A stretch of DNA of 64,000 nt, taken from Trichaptum fuscoviolaceum. Its lineage: Eukaryota > Basidiomycota > Agaricomycetes > Hymenochaetales > Trichaptaceae. A program made the translations under genes and the position numbers. Every line of letters begins with the position of its first letter. Position 1 is the first letter of the stretch. The DNA is taken from assembly GCA_910574455.1 (NCBI GenBank), contig CAJSYZ010000005.1:5332001-5396000 (forward strand). The letters run 5' to 3'. Positions 1 through 12,072 of this stretch are shown piece after piece. The notes below the pieces were generated by a model, which had not been told where the DNA came from, made no database searches, and saw nothing but the letters and a program-made list of their open reading frames with translations.

Positions 1-3000
1 AGTGCGTGGAAAGGGTGACACGGGCGCGAAACGTGGCACTCCAGCACCTCTCACGAGACCGGCGCAGAACAGTGGAGACTCGACCCCGCGAAAAGTGGAA
101 GATGAGGAGGAGAGCGAGGATGACAGGAAGGCCAGGCTTCGTATAGGAGCATTAGGAATTTTCAAATGGGTTATAGGTTTGTAATACGTACACTGACAGG
201 TTTGCATTACATTAATCGCATTCTTTCATAGAACAACCGAGCTCCGTAGCTTCTGAACCTCTGCTAAACCTCCTCCAATCTCCACTGATCTGGACGAGTC
301 TTTATCACGGACCTGCAGCGCCTTTTCTTGCTAAGGCACTGGATAGGCCTGCTATACACTTAGGCGCCCATCAGCCAGCCGTTCGACGTTCCGCCTGGAC
401 CATGTTGTTATCATTATTGAAGTCACGAAAAGGTATAGCCGCAGATAATGTCTTGATGTCACTATATGCTGAACCTTCGATAATTAGATGAAATTAAAAC
501 TCTCGTTCCTATCCTAAGCTCCGCCATACTCAGAAGCGCATGGGTTGAACCCGATCCACTTGTTCGTAGTGTGATGTGGGAGCCTTTACTTGTGTTTCTC
601 ATGCGTATGTACCTCTATTTCAGCTGCACCTCTACTTGGCTATGCTAATGCAGTCTCGTCTGCAAATCCACTTCATTCAGAAAACCCGAGAGCTTGGGAG
701 ATCGATTTAGATAATCAACGATCCTCGGTATTTGCACCTGAGCCTTCTGGTGTACCGGACAACGATGATGAGTCGGAGAGCAGTGACGAGGATGAGGATG
801 GTAATCATTCATTAGGAGAAAGACAGGCAACCCGCGGAGACAGCAAAGCAGACGAGGACTCACTTCATTCTCATGCATTTGCTGAATTCTTACAATTCCT
901 TCAACTTGGCTGTTCCGGCTCCCCCGTACAAGGCTATCCGACGATAGTGGTCATCTTATCAACCGTTCCTTCTTCTGTGAGTCCTGAAGCCAATGAACAG
1001 AATATTAGTATCGGTAAAGGTAACACTTTGTGATCAGATTCTCGGAAACAGGCCTGAGGACTGGGGAGACTTCTTGACGTCATTCTGGGCTGCGCTTGAC
1101 GGACGTGCACTCTCGTCGTTGGATAGGTCAGCAAGCGGTGCTGCATTCCTGACCGCGTTACTCGAATGTACTGTCTTCCTCCTGAAGAGAGCAATGGCTT
1201 CCCGGAAATCTGTGGAGTTAGACGATGCAAATGACTTGGAAAAATTGTTGGAAAAATCTTCCAGTGAACAATTAGAACGCGCCTGGGAGGAGATTGTGTC
1301 AGGAAAGCTGCGTGTCAATAACGATGCTGCTGGGAAAGCTATAGCACGAGCATTGGGGAGCCTCGAAAATATCAATCAGGGTACGTGAAATCTGTCATCT
1401 ATTAAACAATTGCCAAATGTTCCCAAATCCAGCTTTCTTTGATGCGGCCTGGACTCCTATATCTTCGTCGCTGTCGATACTTGCGCATCAAGGAAACGAC
1501 AGTCTACCCGCATTTAGCTCGCGGATCGCGCTCCTCAAATCCGTTAACGACTACGTTAAAGTAGAGTCTAATGCTGCCTTCGCCATACAATCTAGTGTGC
1601 GGCAGATAACGAACGATTTACTTCAGCGATGCTCTGAACACCTGTCCACTATTTCCTCCTCCACCGAAGTTCCACATGTGGACCAAAGCTCTGCCTCAGT
1701 GATGCTGAATCTTCTGAAGGACATGATAGATGAATTTGGACCTTTGATTTTCAGCGATGCAAATTTGTCTAAACGAATCGATGAACTCCTGCTGGCAAAT
1801 ACAACTTCAATCCTTCTTTCCTTGAGCGGGCCTGTCCTGCTACTCTCTTATTTCTCTTCGCAACCCTCTCAATTGACCTCTTCCACACTTTGGCATGCGG
1901 TGCTGCGTACTATAAACTTGACCCCTGTAGCGCAAGGTTCGGCGTTACCTGTGCTTTTAGAGGGGGCAGGATCAGGGAAGCTACCATCCTATCTACATCC
2001 GGGAGAAGACGATCTCTCTGTTCTGGTGGAAAGAATAGTTGCATCGCTATACGAGAGTAATTTTGACAGAACGAAGTTGGACTTGGTGAAGCGGGTGTTA
2101 GAAAATCCTGGATATTTCCTTTCTCGCCATATGTCTCTTTCGCTAGTTCATACGCTCCTCTACGGATTCAGGGAGAAATCACGGCAACTGATTTGTCCAC
2201 GATCACCATCCGCTTCTGGGACAGTTTTGGATAATGACTTAACGGTCGTTGCAGCACCTCTGGAATTGGTCTTGAACACGTTAAATGCGCATCCGGAGAT
2301 GATGCAGGCGACGGATGTGCGGGATTTCCTATCGGACATATTCGTCTTTGCATTCGTTCTTGCTAAATTTGTTAGCGCTGTGATGAAGGCCGAAGAGAGC
2401 TTCAAACTAGCAAGGCAGATATGGGAGTTGAGCTTACAAAACTTTCAGCCGGAAGATGTCATTTCTTTACGAGAGGATATCAAGAAGGTGCTTCGGGAGC
2501 TAATCTCGGACGTGGATTGCCAGGTATCGTGAGTGCTTCATGTCTTTTTTTCGTGACAATCTTGATGTAAAATACCTATTACAGCCCATTATTGATTCTG
2601 GAGTCGTTTTCGGAAAACTTCCCGGGGAGCTCGGACAATGTCTTGAGGGATTTTTTCCCTTCAGAAGAGTCATTGGAGGAAATGCTTCAGGAAATGCCGT
2701 CGGAACCACTCGATCCTGCGATTGCAGTCGTCGATCCTTTAGTCCCTCCGCACTCGCTTTGGTCCGAAAGTGGTCGCTCAGTTTCTCGCGTCACATACGA
2801 TTCCGATGGTTATTCGGAATATACTCGTCTAGTGAACGCATTGCTTGATGTCGCTTCTCGAGATCGCCATCTTGCACGGAATAATGTTTGGCTCCTGCGG
2901 CATTTCTTGGTTCTTGAGAGTTCTGCAAGCGACTGCCGCCTGTTTTCAGCTGAACCATCCCATTTCCTCGGAAAGAATATATCAGATGCGTCATTGGAGG

Positions 3001-5567
3001 GTATCATCGAGCGAGTAAAGGCACTGACGGCCTTCCTGCTATCGGATGCAGGCGATCAAGGCTGGCATCGATCTGTCGTCAACTCGTTGTTCCAATCTGG
3101 ATCATCTCCGAACGACCCAGTCGCAAACTTTATCCGTTTGCTTTTGGATAGGTCTCGACAACATGACACCACACAGACTGCAAGAATACTGTACACGACT
3201 ATGAAACATATTCTTAGTGATGCAGACAAGGCGGATGCAGAGCAATGGATGACGCTAGGTCGGAGACTCGAAAGACAAGGTATGTTACCGACTTCTGCAC
3301 CTCCTCGTCCAGTTCGTTCATCCTCGCTAACTATACTCTGAAAGCATCGCAAGCTTCATTGGCGATTGTTCTATCGATCACTGAGAGTGGATTGGAACCA
3401 CCCAGTCTAGATAGGTATCGTAATGAGCAGGCAGCGGGCATTTTGGGAATACCCTCCTCGAAGGCAAATACGGATGGGCTCGCTTTTCTTCGTCGCCTGG
3501 CCGTGTCCGCACCTGATCCGGAATCAGACGTCATCTTCCTCCCACAAAATCGCGCGGTAAATTTCATGAAGACATGCCAAGCCTGGCTGAGCTCAGACGA
3601 GGATATTGACGAAGACGTTGAGGGCGAAATGATAGGCGTTTTCGTTCATCTAGCTCCGATATTACAGAATGTACCGGGCAGTCACTGGGAGCTCATCTTT
3701 GACTTGCTTGAGAATAATCTGGAGGTATGCTTTCATTAGTATAGAGAGGGGCGTGGCGATGGAGCTGACATTCTGCAGAGTATTTCGTCGTTGGAAAACT
3801 CAAACCTGCCTATACTCTCAAAAACTTTGAAGCTCCTGTTAGCTATTCAAGATCTGTCAGTGACCAATAAGGCACTGAGGGCAGATTGGAAGGAGCACGA
3901 GTTAACTATCCTCAAACTTGTCCGTGATCTCGTGCAAAACGTATCTCTGAAGGATACTATGACCTCCGATGATTTATCCACTGAAGGAGCTCGACCCCCG
4001 GTCTCTCTCCCACGTCAGATTTGCTGGGAGATGGCATTCAGCATAATACGCGACCTTCCACCCTCATTAATTGACCACAATACTATTTCAAATGTAAGTT
4101 ACCACCGTATGTGTGTACTTCCATGCTTGACGGATGTTTAGATGGCCCACTTGGTTCGAGATCCGTCTCCGGAACTTGCCAAGATGGCCTATGGCTTATT
4201 GCAAGATGCTGCGGCGAAGCGCACCGAATATCTTGTTGTAGAAGCCGGTGTTGATGGCTCAGAGGAAGCGAAGTTCGAGCTCCCCGTTGAGCTGCTTCAG
4301 ATTCTACAGGATTCGCTGCCTGCCGATGATGTAACAAACGACTTGGTTGGTCATTTCCTTATCACACGAAGTCTGTCGATTCTGAAGTATGCCTAGCCTC
4401 ATAATGTATTCAGCTACTTGCTTGGGTGGATGCTAGTGTTTGATCTCTTTAACGGTGCCGTACGTATCCTCGTCCCTCTATGCATGGAACACAGACTGAA
4501 TTTACCAACACTGAATAGTCGCTCCGGGTGAAAATGGGATACGCATCTCAACTTCGAGAGATGGGACTGATAAGCACCAGCTTCCTCCCGAACGTTCTAG
4601 GATTATTGAATGTCTATGATGGGCAGGGAAAGCCGTTCTCATTGGAGCATTGGAAAGTGAACGAGTATTATGTGCAACGTGAGTGATCTAAACATCTATT
4701 CAATCGGATACTAAGTCATTTCTCTCAGTATATGATGTAGATTCAGAATTCAGTCCAAAGCTCTTGGCAGCCCATCTCTACTATCGTGCGCTCCTGAATG
4801 TTCCATCCCTAATCGCTTCCTGGTGGGGCGAATGCAAAGATCGTCAGTTGTCCAACGCAGTCGCTTCGTTCACAACCAAGCATTTTTCGCCTGTCCTCAT
4901 CGCCGCGGAGTTGGGACATGTCAAGGACCCAGCAGGGACGGAAGAACTGGCGGGCGAGAACTGGAGCATCAAGGTTTCAGCAGGCTCGGGCGAGGTCACT
5001 GCGTCGTACATGGTGGACGACCAGGAGATGGAGATCGCCGTGCGGCTGCCGCCGGACTACCCGATCCACAGCATCGAGGTGCGCGAGGTGCATCGCTTGG
5101 GTGTAGACGAGAAGAAGTGGCGAGGTTGGCTGTTGGCTGTACAGCAGGTTATCACGTCTCAGGTGGGATTTGCATTCTTTTTCACGCAGCAGGTTGCTCA
5201 CCTTAAACGAATTACCCCCCTCAGAACGGACGTATTGTTGATGGGTTGAGCATGTTCAAGAAGAATGTAACACATCACTTTGAGAACCAGACTGAATGCG
5301 CGATCTGTTATTCGTGAGTAACGGAGGTTATTGATTCTGCAGACAGCTGATGATCCTTTTATATTAGAATTATAAGCGTCACGGAATTGTCGCTGCCCAA
5401 AAAGCGCTGCAAGACATGTAGAAATAGGTTTCATGCAGGGTGCTTGTTTAAGGTGCGTGAAAATTCTCCTTGGGCCGACATACTTGTTTTTACAGGGCAT
5501 ATTTTTACAGTGGTTCAACACAAGTCACACATCGTCGTGTCCTTTGTGCCGTTCGGATTTCATCTAG
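1..5567 (+). CDS. LTN1: Listerin E3 ubiquitin ligase, 3' part (5' end outside window)
   Basis: Listerin (yeast Rkr1) ubiquitinates nascent chains stuck on stalled 60S ribosomal subunits. The window opens inside the gene. The reading runs through many exons split by short GT-AG introns (for example 1-176, 232-432, 488-604, 624 onward, with later introns near 1382, 2530, 3283, 3725, 4095, 4390, 4460, 4681, 5165, 5315 and 5453). The N-terminal part shown has HEAT-type helices (HQPAVRRSAWTMLLSLLK), then an acidic linker and FLQLGCSGSPVQGYP, typical of this family. The last 180 residues hold an RWD-like stretch (ENWSIKVSAGSGEV) and a C-terminal RING: CAIC, then KRCKTCRNRFHAGCLFKWF, then CPLCR, ending in TAG at 5565-5567. 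All RING ligands are present and exon phases agree wherever I checked them, so the gene looks functional. Confidence 0.93.
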
Positions 5568-5663
5568 AGTTTGCAATGTATTCGGAAGAGATTGTAATAA
5601 TTCAGTAAATTATTGCTATCCGTATCGCCTGTTCTTTACTCGCTTGTACAACATGTGGAGTGA

Positions 5664-5705
5664 AACAGGCAACATGTCGTACTTAACAGGCAACATGTCG
5701 TACTT
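5664..5705 (+). repeat. 21-bp direct repeat, two tandem copies
   Basis: The 21-base unit beginning AACAGGCAACATG occurs twice head to tail (5664-5684 and 5685-5705). It lies in the 3' region between the end of Listerin (5567) and the end of the convergent small gene (5872). The rest of 5568-5871 shows no gene. Confidence 0.85.
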
Positions 5706-5871
5706 GAAGCTCGCGAGCCGTCTTCGTCTCCTAAGCAGGTTGATGGTGAATACACCGCATACTGCATACTGTAAATCCGAAGAGAAGCCCTTGTATGGCA
5801 AAAAGGTCTTTCAAATGTCATCTGAACGGATATTCGGACAAGGGACAGGGTCAAGTCGCTTTGCTGCAGCA

Positions 5872-6450
5872 CTATGTAGGAGTCGAGCTGGCCGCAGTAC
5901 TGGCAGCATCCATTGCGGCTAGCTGGTCAACCATGTCGTCCATGACGCTTCTCTGCCGCGCATGCCCAGGTGCTGTAGCCCCGCTACTCATTCCTTGTAT
6001 AGCTGTATGGTCTCCACCGCCGCCTGCCACTCTATCGGGCACGAGAGGACCGCTGGATGGCTCAAACCCAGGCGCGATACGGCGGAGGGCCTCACGTTTC
6101 CGGCGTTCCTTCTCTTCTTGTCTCTGCCGGAGGTAGGCCTCGTGCCGTGCATTGTGTGATGCCAACGTCGACTTCCGTGAGGCCTCGAGGGTGATGACAT
6201 GCTGCTCGAGCGTGAATGGGTAGACGAACTATGACAAAATGAGATGAGTGCTGTGCGCGAGCTGGTATCGGATGGCCACTCACATATGCATTGACATCGT
6301 CCGGGAGAGGATGGATGTCTACGGGTATTTGGACCTAGGCAAGGAAGGCTGAGTTTTGGAGACTGCGCGGGTCGAGTGAGGCGATACTTGCAGGCTGAGG
6401 GATTCGGAGACTGGGAGACTTGATGAGCGGAACATGCGCTGCAGCGGCAT
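5872..6450 (-). CDS. small conserved fungal protein, 156 residues, function unknown
   Basis: Three exons in phase: 6450-6388, 6334-6284 and 6228-5872. I chose the ATG at 6450 because the frame is open from there; the second ATG at 6435 (MFRSSSLP) is an equally plausible start. The protein has a short N-terminal region containing VDIHPLPDDVNAY and FVYPFTLEQHVITLEASRK. A strongly charged helix follows (RQRQEEKERRKREALRR), then a proline/glycine-rich tail. The pattern looks conserved among agaricomycetes, but I cannot name a function. It is convergent with Listerin, 304 bases apart. A possible upstream exon with an ATG near 6525 was not used because its phase does not join. Confidence 0.7.
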
Positions 6451-6861
6451 ACTGGGCTACAAGTTGAATGTCAAGCAAAAAATTGGCTATATGCAGAGCC
6501 TCTCAGTGTACTTACTCTGCTCTGGCATATTAAACACGGCGTAAGAATCGAACTCAATGCATGCAGAGGGTTCAAAATGAACTTCAAGTTGAAGCCTGCC
6601 CTCAACTGAGTGATCGCTACCCACCTTCAAGTTCTCTTCGGCAGTATTCGCTCCTGCTCAGCACTCAACCTTGACCTTGACCTGCGTCTACCTGAGATGT
6701 ATATGCGCGACTGATCAATGCACCTGGTGCTTCTCATTCAATTGTTAAGGAACGTAAGCTTACTGATGCTGCCTAGAAATAATTTATAAGCTTGTATTTC
6801 TTCAGCTGAACAACGCTACTCGTTCTTTGGTGACATAATTTTCGGTGCTGCGAAGATAATC
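6451..6861. other. intergenic, no gene seen
   Basis: No ORF here has coding character. It separates the small minus-strand gene from the NmrA-type pseudogene, so it should hold the promoter of the former. Confidence 0.6.
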
Positions 6862-7783
6862 ATGGCTAAATCTCAAAGAGTCTTCATTATTGGTGCTTCT
6901 GGAAAAACAGGCTCTAGCGTCGTGGACAGTCTGCTAGGAGATCCGAAATTCGTGAGCTGACTTCTCGTCATCTCTGCGTTAGAGTGGACGCAGATCGGTG
7001 TGCAGACCTCTGTTATAAAAGCGGCAAAGATAGCGGGTGTCAAACGATTTATACCTTGCGACTGGGGCACTGCGTGTGTGCCAGGCGTAAGATATCTCTT
7101 CGACCAAGTATGTAATTCATCTCATATATCCATTAATTTCTCTAACCTTGAAGAATTTGTGTCCATGAAGAAATCCAAATACCATGATCTTATCAAGGAA
7201 CTCGGACTTGATTATACACTTATCGATGTGGGTTGGTGGTATGCATATTTTCATCCCTGTCCAATCTTCATAGTCTGAATAAAACCGCATATTTTAGGTA
7301 TCAGATAACGTTACCGATCATAGAACCAGCGAAAGCGCTGTATCCAGGTACTGAGGATCTGATCAACACAATATTTGAGACCGGGAACGTCAAAACTGCA
7401 TTGACCGACAACAGAGACATAGGAAAATTCGTAGCACGCATCATTCTTGACGACCGCACTCTAAACGAGTACGTCTTCTGCTGGGCGGAAGAGTACACGC
7501 AGACCGAGATTCTTTCACTCGCGGAGCGCATCATTGGAAAGACTATTCCGACTAAGAAGTTATCTGCGGAAGACCTGTCGTCGAACATAGGCGGGCTTGC
7601 ACCGGGAGCTCTAGAGCAAAACTTATATTAGTACTTTAACAGTTTATTTGTGCGAGGTGACAATACCGTTAATTATGCAAAGAAGGAGGAGTACGGCGGC
7701 GCTCTTGATGCTGGGGAATTATACCCCCTGACATCAAACTTAGGTCGTTAGATTCTTTTGCAAGAGAATCTTACTCGCAGTAG
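6862..7783 (+). pseudogene. NmrA/isoflavone-reductase-like NAD(P)-binding protein, broken copy 1
   Basis: This is related to the two minus-strand copies at 35.8-39.9 kb. It opens with a Rossmann start (VFIIGASGKTGSSVVDSLL, GxxGxxG) and continues with VKRFIPCDWGTAC and a C-terminal half ending near 7783. There are at least three lesions compared with its paralogues. About 45 residues between the first strand and the VISALEW segment are missing around 6950-6975, where an in-frame TGA follows GTGAGC. A TAG at 7629-7631 replaces an expected glutamine codon. A single-base frameshift near 7728 precedes the C-terminal tail, which resumes in another frame and ends at TAG 7781-7783. Two ordinary introns survive (after 7108 and after 7238). 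Confidence 0.85.
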
Positions 7784-8590
7784 TGCTACTCACATTTGTA
7801 TCTCGTGTCGTAGCATGTAAAATTAGAATGTAAAAGTAGCAGATGCAAGATACTCAGCTATTTGTTCAAGGCATCATAAATCTCTGCAGAATCAGAGGTT
7901 GGTCGAACGGAGATACATACTCGCGCTGGCAAATGGGTTCTCTATCACTTCTTTTACTGTCTTCTGAAGTCCTCATTGACGCCCTGATGTGTCTATGAGA
8001 AATGCACTTTGCGCAATCAACTCATCATATTCTCTCTGCTAATTTCAACTATTTAAACTACTGTATGTAGTCCAACTTGAACAGCATTTAGTACACAGCA
8101 AAGTCATGTAAAGTATAGCCCCCAGTCAGATGTCTCCAGTGTAGAAATGGGGTGGAAGTCCGGCTGTTCCCCAGCCAAAACCCAGTCCATTTCCACGCTT
8201 GAACTCAAGTGCTGGTTTCTATACGGAGCACCGGCCGTTTCCCGGGCGTCTCCCAGCGCCTTTCCCTCCGGTGGTCAGTGAGCTGGATTCCAGATCAGTT
8301 TCATCTGGAATCCAGCCATAACCTCCACCTCAACACGGCCCACTGCTTCAGCTCCAGAAAATGAAACTTCTCTAAGTCTTATCTGACCTGCCCTCAATGG
8401 GTGCATCGTGATCGTTGCAAAATTTTCTTCAAGTTCTTGTCTCAAGGCTAACCCAGAGATTATCTACAGACTCAATGTGCATCATCCTCTGTGCCGCATC
8501 ATCGACGTACGTGAGCCCTTTTCTGCTTGTGACAATAAGAGGCTAACAAAAATACTTCCTATTCATCCATGGTGCAAGGTGTGGATGCAA
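7784..8590. other. intergenic, no gene seen
   Basis: Only short scattered ORFs between the two pseudogenes. The segment at 8408-8590 may include decayed upstream sequence of the BSD2-like pseudogene, but I cannot support a boundary. Confidence 0.5.
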
Positions 8591-9642
8591 TACACTGGCC
8601 CTGCTGCATGACCGTTGAGGATGAGACGGAAGCAGCGTTCGATGTGAGCGACGACGAAGACGACATCAACGCTGAGTCATGTCCCCTAAATTTGCTAAAC
8701 GCACCCTCAGCTGGTCACGACGATGACGACCGCGCACACAGCATCAACACCAACAATCCCGGTTCACATCCCCTTAGCGGCCCTCCTGCACACTGACAGC
8801 CCAGGCCAGCGCACTTGCGGCGTCAGAGCCCTGCTGCGCCAGGCACATACGACTTCGAGGCGGACAAGTATGACTTTCCGCCGCCGGGCTGTGCGTGGAC
8901 TGAGTTTCGAGTAGGCACGCCACGTCCTCCCTGTCCGTGTTGCAGATCGCTTGATTGGGAGAAGGCGTGAGGACCGAAGGCAGGTCATTGGCGGCGGGGT
9001 TGGGAATGATGGTGTCTTTGCAAATGTTACTGCAAAACCAAGCATCCCCAGCGCTATAGTGGAAGGTGCGCCTATTTTGCTTCATTAGCAGATTGCTTCT
9101 TTACTTCGTAGTCTATAGGGATCGTTTCGGCTACTTTTGCATTCAATAATCCATAGAAGACGGCGTCCATGTTATGCCGGAGGAGACACAGAAGGATATC
9201 GTTCGCCGCTGCTCAGGCAGATGCTGTCCCGCCGTACTGGGAGACGACAGCCCATGCGCCTTCGTCGTTATGGCCGAGAATGATGCTTCTAGGCGAGCTC
9301 CCAATCGATGGTCTCGCAACAGGCACGGTCTTCTCATTTGCTTTGAACATGCTCGTCTCTATTTCCTTCTAATTTGTGAGCTTTCTCCTTGCTTATCTCC
9401 TGCGTTCTACATGTGCGGCGAAACTCGGTGCTGGTGCTGGTCTTGGCTTGATGCTGGTTCAATTCTGATTTGCGTTGAGGACACACAAGGATGACGAAGG
9501 CATGGGCGCAAATGGCAAAGAGTTTGTGGGCTGGTGCAACCCAGAGGACGCTGTACCTTCACCAACGCCAATGTATGATACTGCTCGTGCTGCGCTTGTC
9601 TCCGCATACCACCTCTTCCCTGCGGCGAAGGCCATGGTTTAA
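8591..9642 (+). pseudogene. BSD2/NDFIP-type (DUF2370) membrane adaptor, decayed
   Basis: Pieces in all three frames follow the order of the fungal Bsd2/NDFIP family, which adapts Rsp5 ubiquitin ligase to membrane cargo. An acidic stretch (AFDVSDDEDD) comes first, then YDFEADKYDFPPPG near 8850. GGVGNDGVFANVTAKP follows near 8990-9045, then a probable intron ending near 9110. Next are VMPEETQKD near 9174, AAAQADAVPPYWETT near 9215 and the first hydrophobic segments (LPIDGLATGTVFSFALNML, then FVSFLLAYLL). A soluble tail ends at TAA 9640-9642. Frame changes occur near 8790, 8970 and 9200, with in-frame stops at 9370-9372 and near 9465. The last membrane segment of the family is missing. This cannot make a normal protein. 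Confidence 0.75.
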
Positions 9643-10519
9643 AGGTTTTTACATTCTAAAATCACCTTTATGTGTACATACGATGAATATTTATTGCAAT
9701 ATATGATGTTTTATGCCTACATTCCTACTATTGTGCCGAATGCAAAAAAACCAATGCAAAAAGAATAATTATATTTGATTCAAATAATCGAATTACAGCG
9801 TATTCCCCGACACGAAGCGTAGCGTAGTAGAGGGATGTGTGGCCGCGAAAAAATTATCGAATTGTCAGCAAGTAAGCATTACTAGAAACAGGCCGAGCTG
9901 CGCCGGCAAATCCCTTACTCCCTCTGGATGTAGCAAGGGAGATTTGTAAATTTGAGCAGAAAAAGGAAGTAATAGAATGGGAGCGCGCAATTGCAAGAGA
10001 GGAAACCCTTGAGCGTAGTAAGTGATTGTAGGGTAAGGCATCCCGTGACGTATGCGAAAATGAGAAGCATGAGAACTTATTACTTGAGTGAGACATGAGA
10101 ATTTGCTACTATAAGAGGGTAAGAAACTTTGTTACTAAACGGGGAGAAAGGCTGTGATTCATTGCGACGGGGACGGAGCTTTGTAATATAATTATGTATA
10201 GATAGAACGTAGTAGGTGTGAGAGGAATACTGAAAAGGGAAGATTCTAAAATAGAAAAGAGTTCGCACGAGGGTTGAGCATTACCCGGATGGGACAAAGT
10301 GTAAGATCTTAGATACGAACGACTTGAAGCATTGTTCAAGGTGTACATCACAGAAATGTCGGAAAAGTGACAAGGGCATGGTAACAGGCTTATCGGCACA
10401 TTACAAGGGTAGATAAGTCCTAACGGACATTATAAGCTTTTTTTCCCTTATAACAGTCCTTAAAGAAGCTTATAAGTTGCTTATAAGGGGCACGTAACCT
10501 TTTGGCTTTCTTATGATAG

Positions 10520-11312
10520 CCCGGGATATTATCACCTGTAACCGGTTATTAAATGGTTCCTATCATGCTTATCAAGCAGTTTAATTTTGTAAATGGTATA
10601 TATTGCCAAAAATAATATATGTACATATAGATAACTATCTGCGGGGTCCTGGCAACAAATGCTACGAGTATCTGAGACTGAGAGAACCAGAACCAGAACC
10701 AGAGCCAGAGCCAGAACATAGTGAGAGTCAGCGCCAGAGAAAAACCCAGAGAGAAGACCAGGACCAGAACCCGAGTCAGAGAGTACAAGAGCCAGAGTCA
10801 GAACCAGAACCAGAACCAGAGCCAGAGCCAGAGCCAGAGCAAACGAGTGTACCCAGCCGCGGTCCCGGCACTTCCCATTGCGTCTCCTCTCGCAAGCCCC
10901 ATAGGGCTCATACCTGAGCATGGTACTCACCTTGACCAGCCCCAAGCGTGCCAGCAGGTTCCTGCGGCGCACTTCGCGCTTTGCAAAGTCCGGGTCTTGT
11001 ATTGTGGGCGGCGGTCGTGCAGGAGGTCGTGCTGTCGGATGCGGAGGACCAAGCGGACAGCGCGTAGGAGAGCGCGGGCAAGGGTTATCGCACAGATGGC
11101 GAGGGAGGCGCCATTGTGCGTGCTGTCGCCGGTGTCGACACCGGGATTCTTGCAGGATGGAGAGATGCGAAGGCAAGGGGAATGGGCATGGGGGAATATG
11201 TATGCTATTTGGCTTTGTTTGCGCCATCTTCATTTTTGGGGTTGAGGGTGTGACTTTTACAGACTTAAAGTAATCCGGGAGACAATAACCGGGACTATAA
11301 TGTAATCCCGGG
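10520..11312. repeat. imperfect inverted repeat, arms 10520-10550 and 11284-11312
   Basis: The left arm starts CCCGGGATATTAT and ends CCGGTTATT. The reverse complement of the right arm reads CCCGGGATTACATTAT and also ends CCGGTTATT. Outside the arms both flanks are rich in ACAAGG/CCTTGT and TTATAAG words in opposite orientation (10370-10490 and 11320-11475). This layout resembles subterminal repeats of a DNA transposon; the true ends and any target duplication were not found. Confidence 0.4.
10686..10845 (+). repeat. CCAGAR hexanucleotide array
   Basis: Two runs of the hexamer CCAGAA/CCAGAG, about 10686-10718 and 10785-10845, joined by degenerate units. In frame they read as glutamate-proline repeats on the plus strand and as leucine/valine/alanine repeats on the minus strand, which explains the long ORFs on both strands. 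Confidence 0.85.
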
Positions 11313-11419
11313 TCTGAAAACCATGTTATAATGTAGTTATAATGTCATCATAACCTTATGTGAGACTTATAGGCCTTGAATAAGGCTTAAAGATAATGAC
11401 AATTGTATTTTCAGTTCTA

Positions 11420-11465
11420 GGACCTTGTAAGTCCCTTGTAAGCCCCTTGTTAGGACCTTGTAAAG
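11420..11465 (+). repeat. short CCTTGTAAG-type tandem repeats
   Basis: The word CCTTGT followed by A or T-rich bases recurs about four times in 46 bases. The opposite orientation (ACAAGG) appears at 10370-10410 on the other side of the inverted repeat, so these may be subterminal repeats of one element. Confidence 0.5.
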
Positions 11466-12072
11466 TCACACAAGGGTTATGGTGCTCCATAACTTTTCCG
11501 ACGGTTCTGTGATGTACGCGATCGCGAGAGAGTGACATGCATAGGCATGTGTGTAAGTACGCATAATGACACGTGTGAACGTCAGATGTGGTCGGATTGC
11601 AGCGGATCGGCGGGTTTTTGCGGGGAATTTGAAAATGTAGTATAGCACACGGGTAGTAGAGGGTTTTAAAGCCGTTCGTTAGCAGAGAACGCGCTGTAGT
11701 ATTAATTGTACATAGTTTACATGTAGATGGATGAAAAAATAGAGATAGAGACATACTAAGACACTAAAGGTAGGTAAAAAAAAAGTGCATCCGATGAGAG
11801 ACGGGATTAGAGATAAAAAAAATGAGAGTGTAATTAGGAGAATAAAGATGAGAGTGCGCGCGCGACTAGAAACCATTAATTGCTTCCTTTACGACTAAAA
11901 GGGCGAGCTTCTATGATGCACGGCTTGCGCAGCCATGAGACCAATGCAGGTAGGGCTGTGCGTGCGCAAGAGGGCTTGCGTTGGCCTTCGAAGTCGTAGT
12001 CTAGCTCGAGCTCGAACTTTGACTACCATCCTCCACGTACAACACACGGTAGTAACAGGGGAGAACAAGAAG

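Larger units (their letters stand above)
9643..12072. other. repeat-rich non-coding stretch; possible decayed DNA transposon
   Basis: No convincing gene. It contains the CCAGAR hexamer array, an imperfect inverted repeat (10520-10550 against 11284-11312), TTATAAG-type and CCTTGTAAG-type motifs clustered outside each arm, and long but low-complexity ORFs on both strands. A minus-strand reading ending in NLLARLGLVK at a good splice donor (near 10937) could be an exon, but I found no partner exon. Confidence 0.5.

Noticed and set aside
10532..11233. 233-residue minus-strand ORF
   Set aside because: Mostly translation of the CCAGAR array plus proline-rich low-complexity sequence; no confirmed splice partners.
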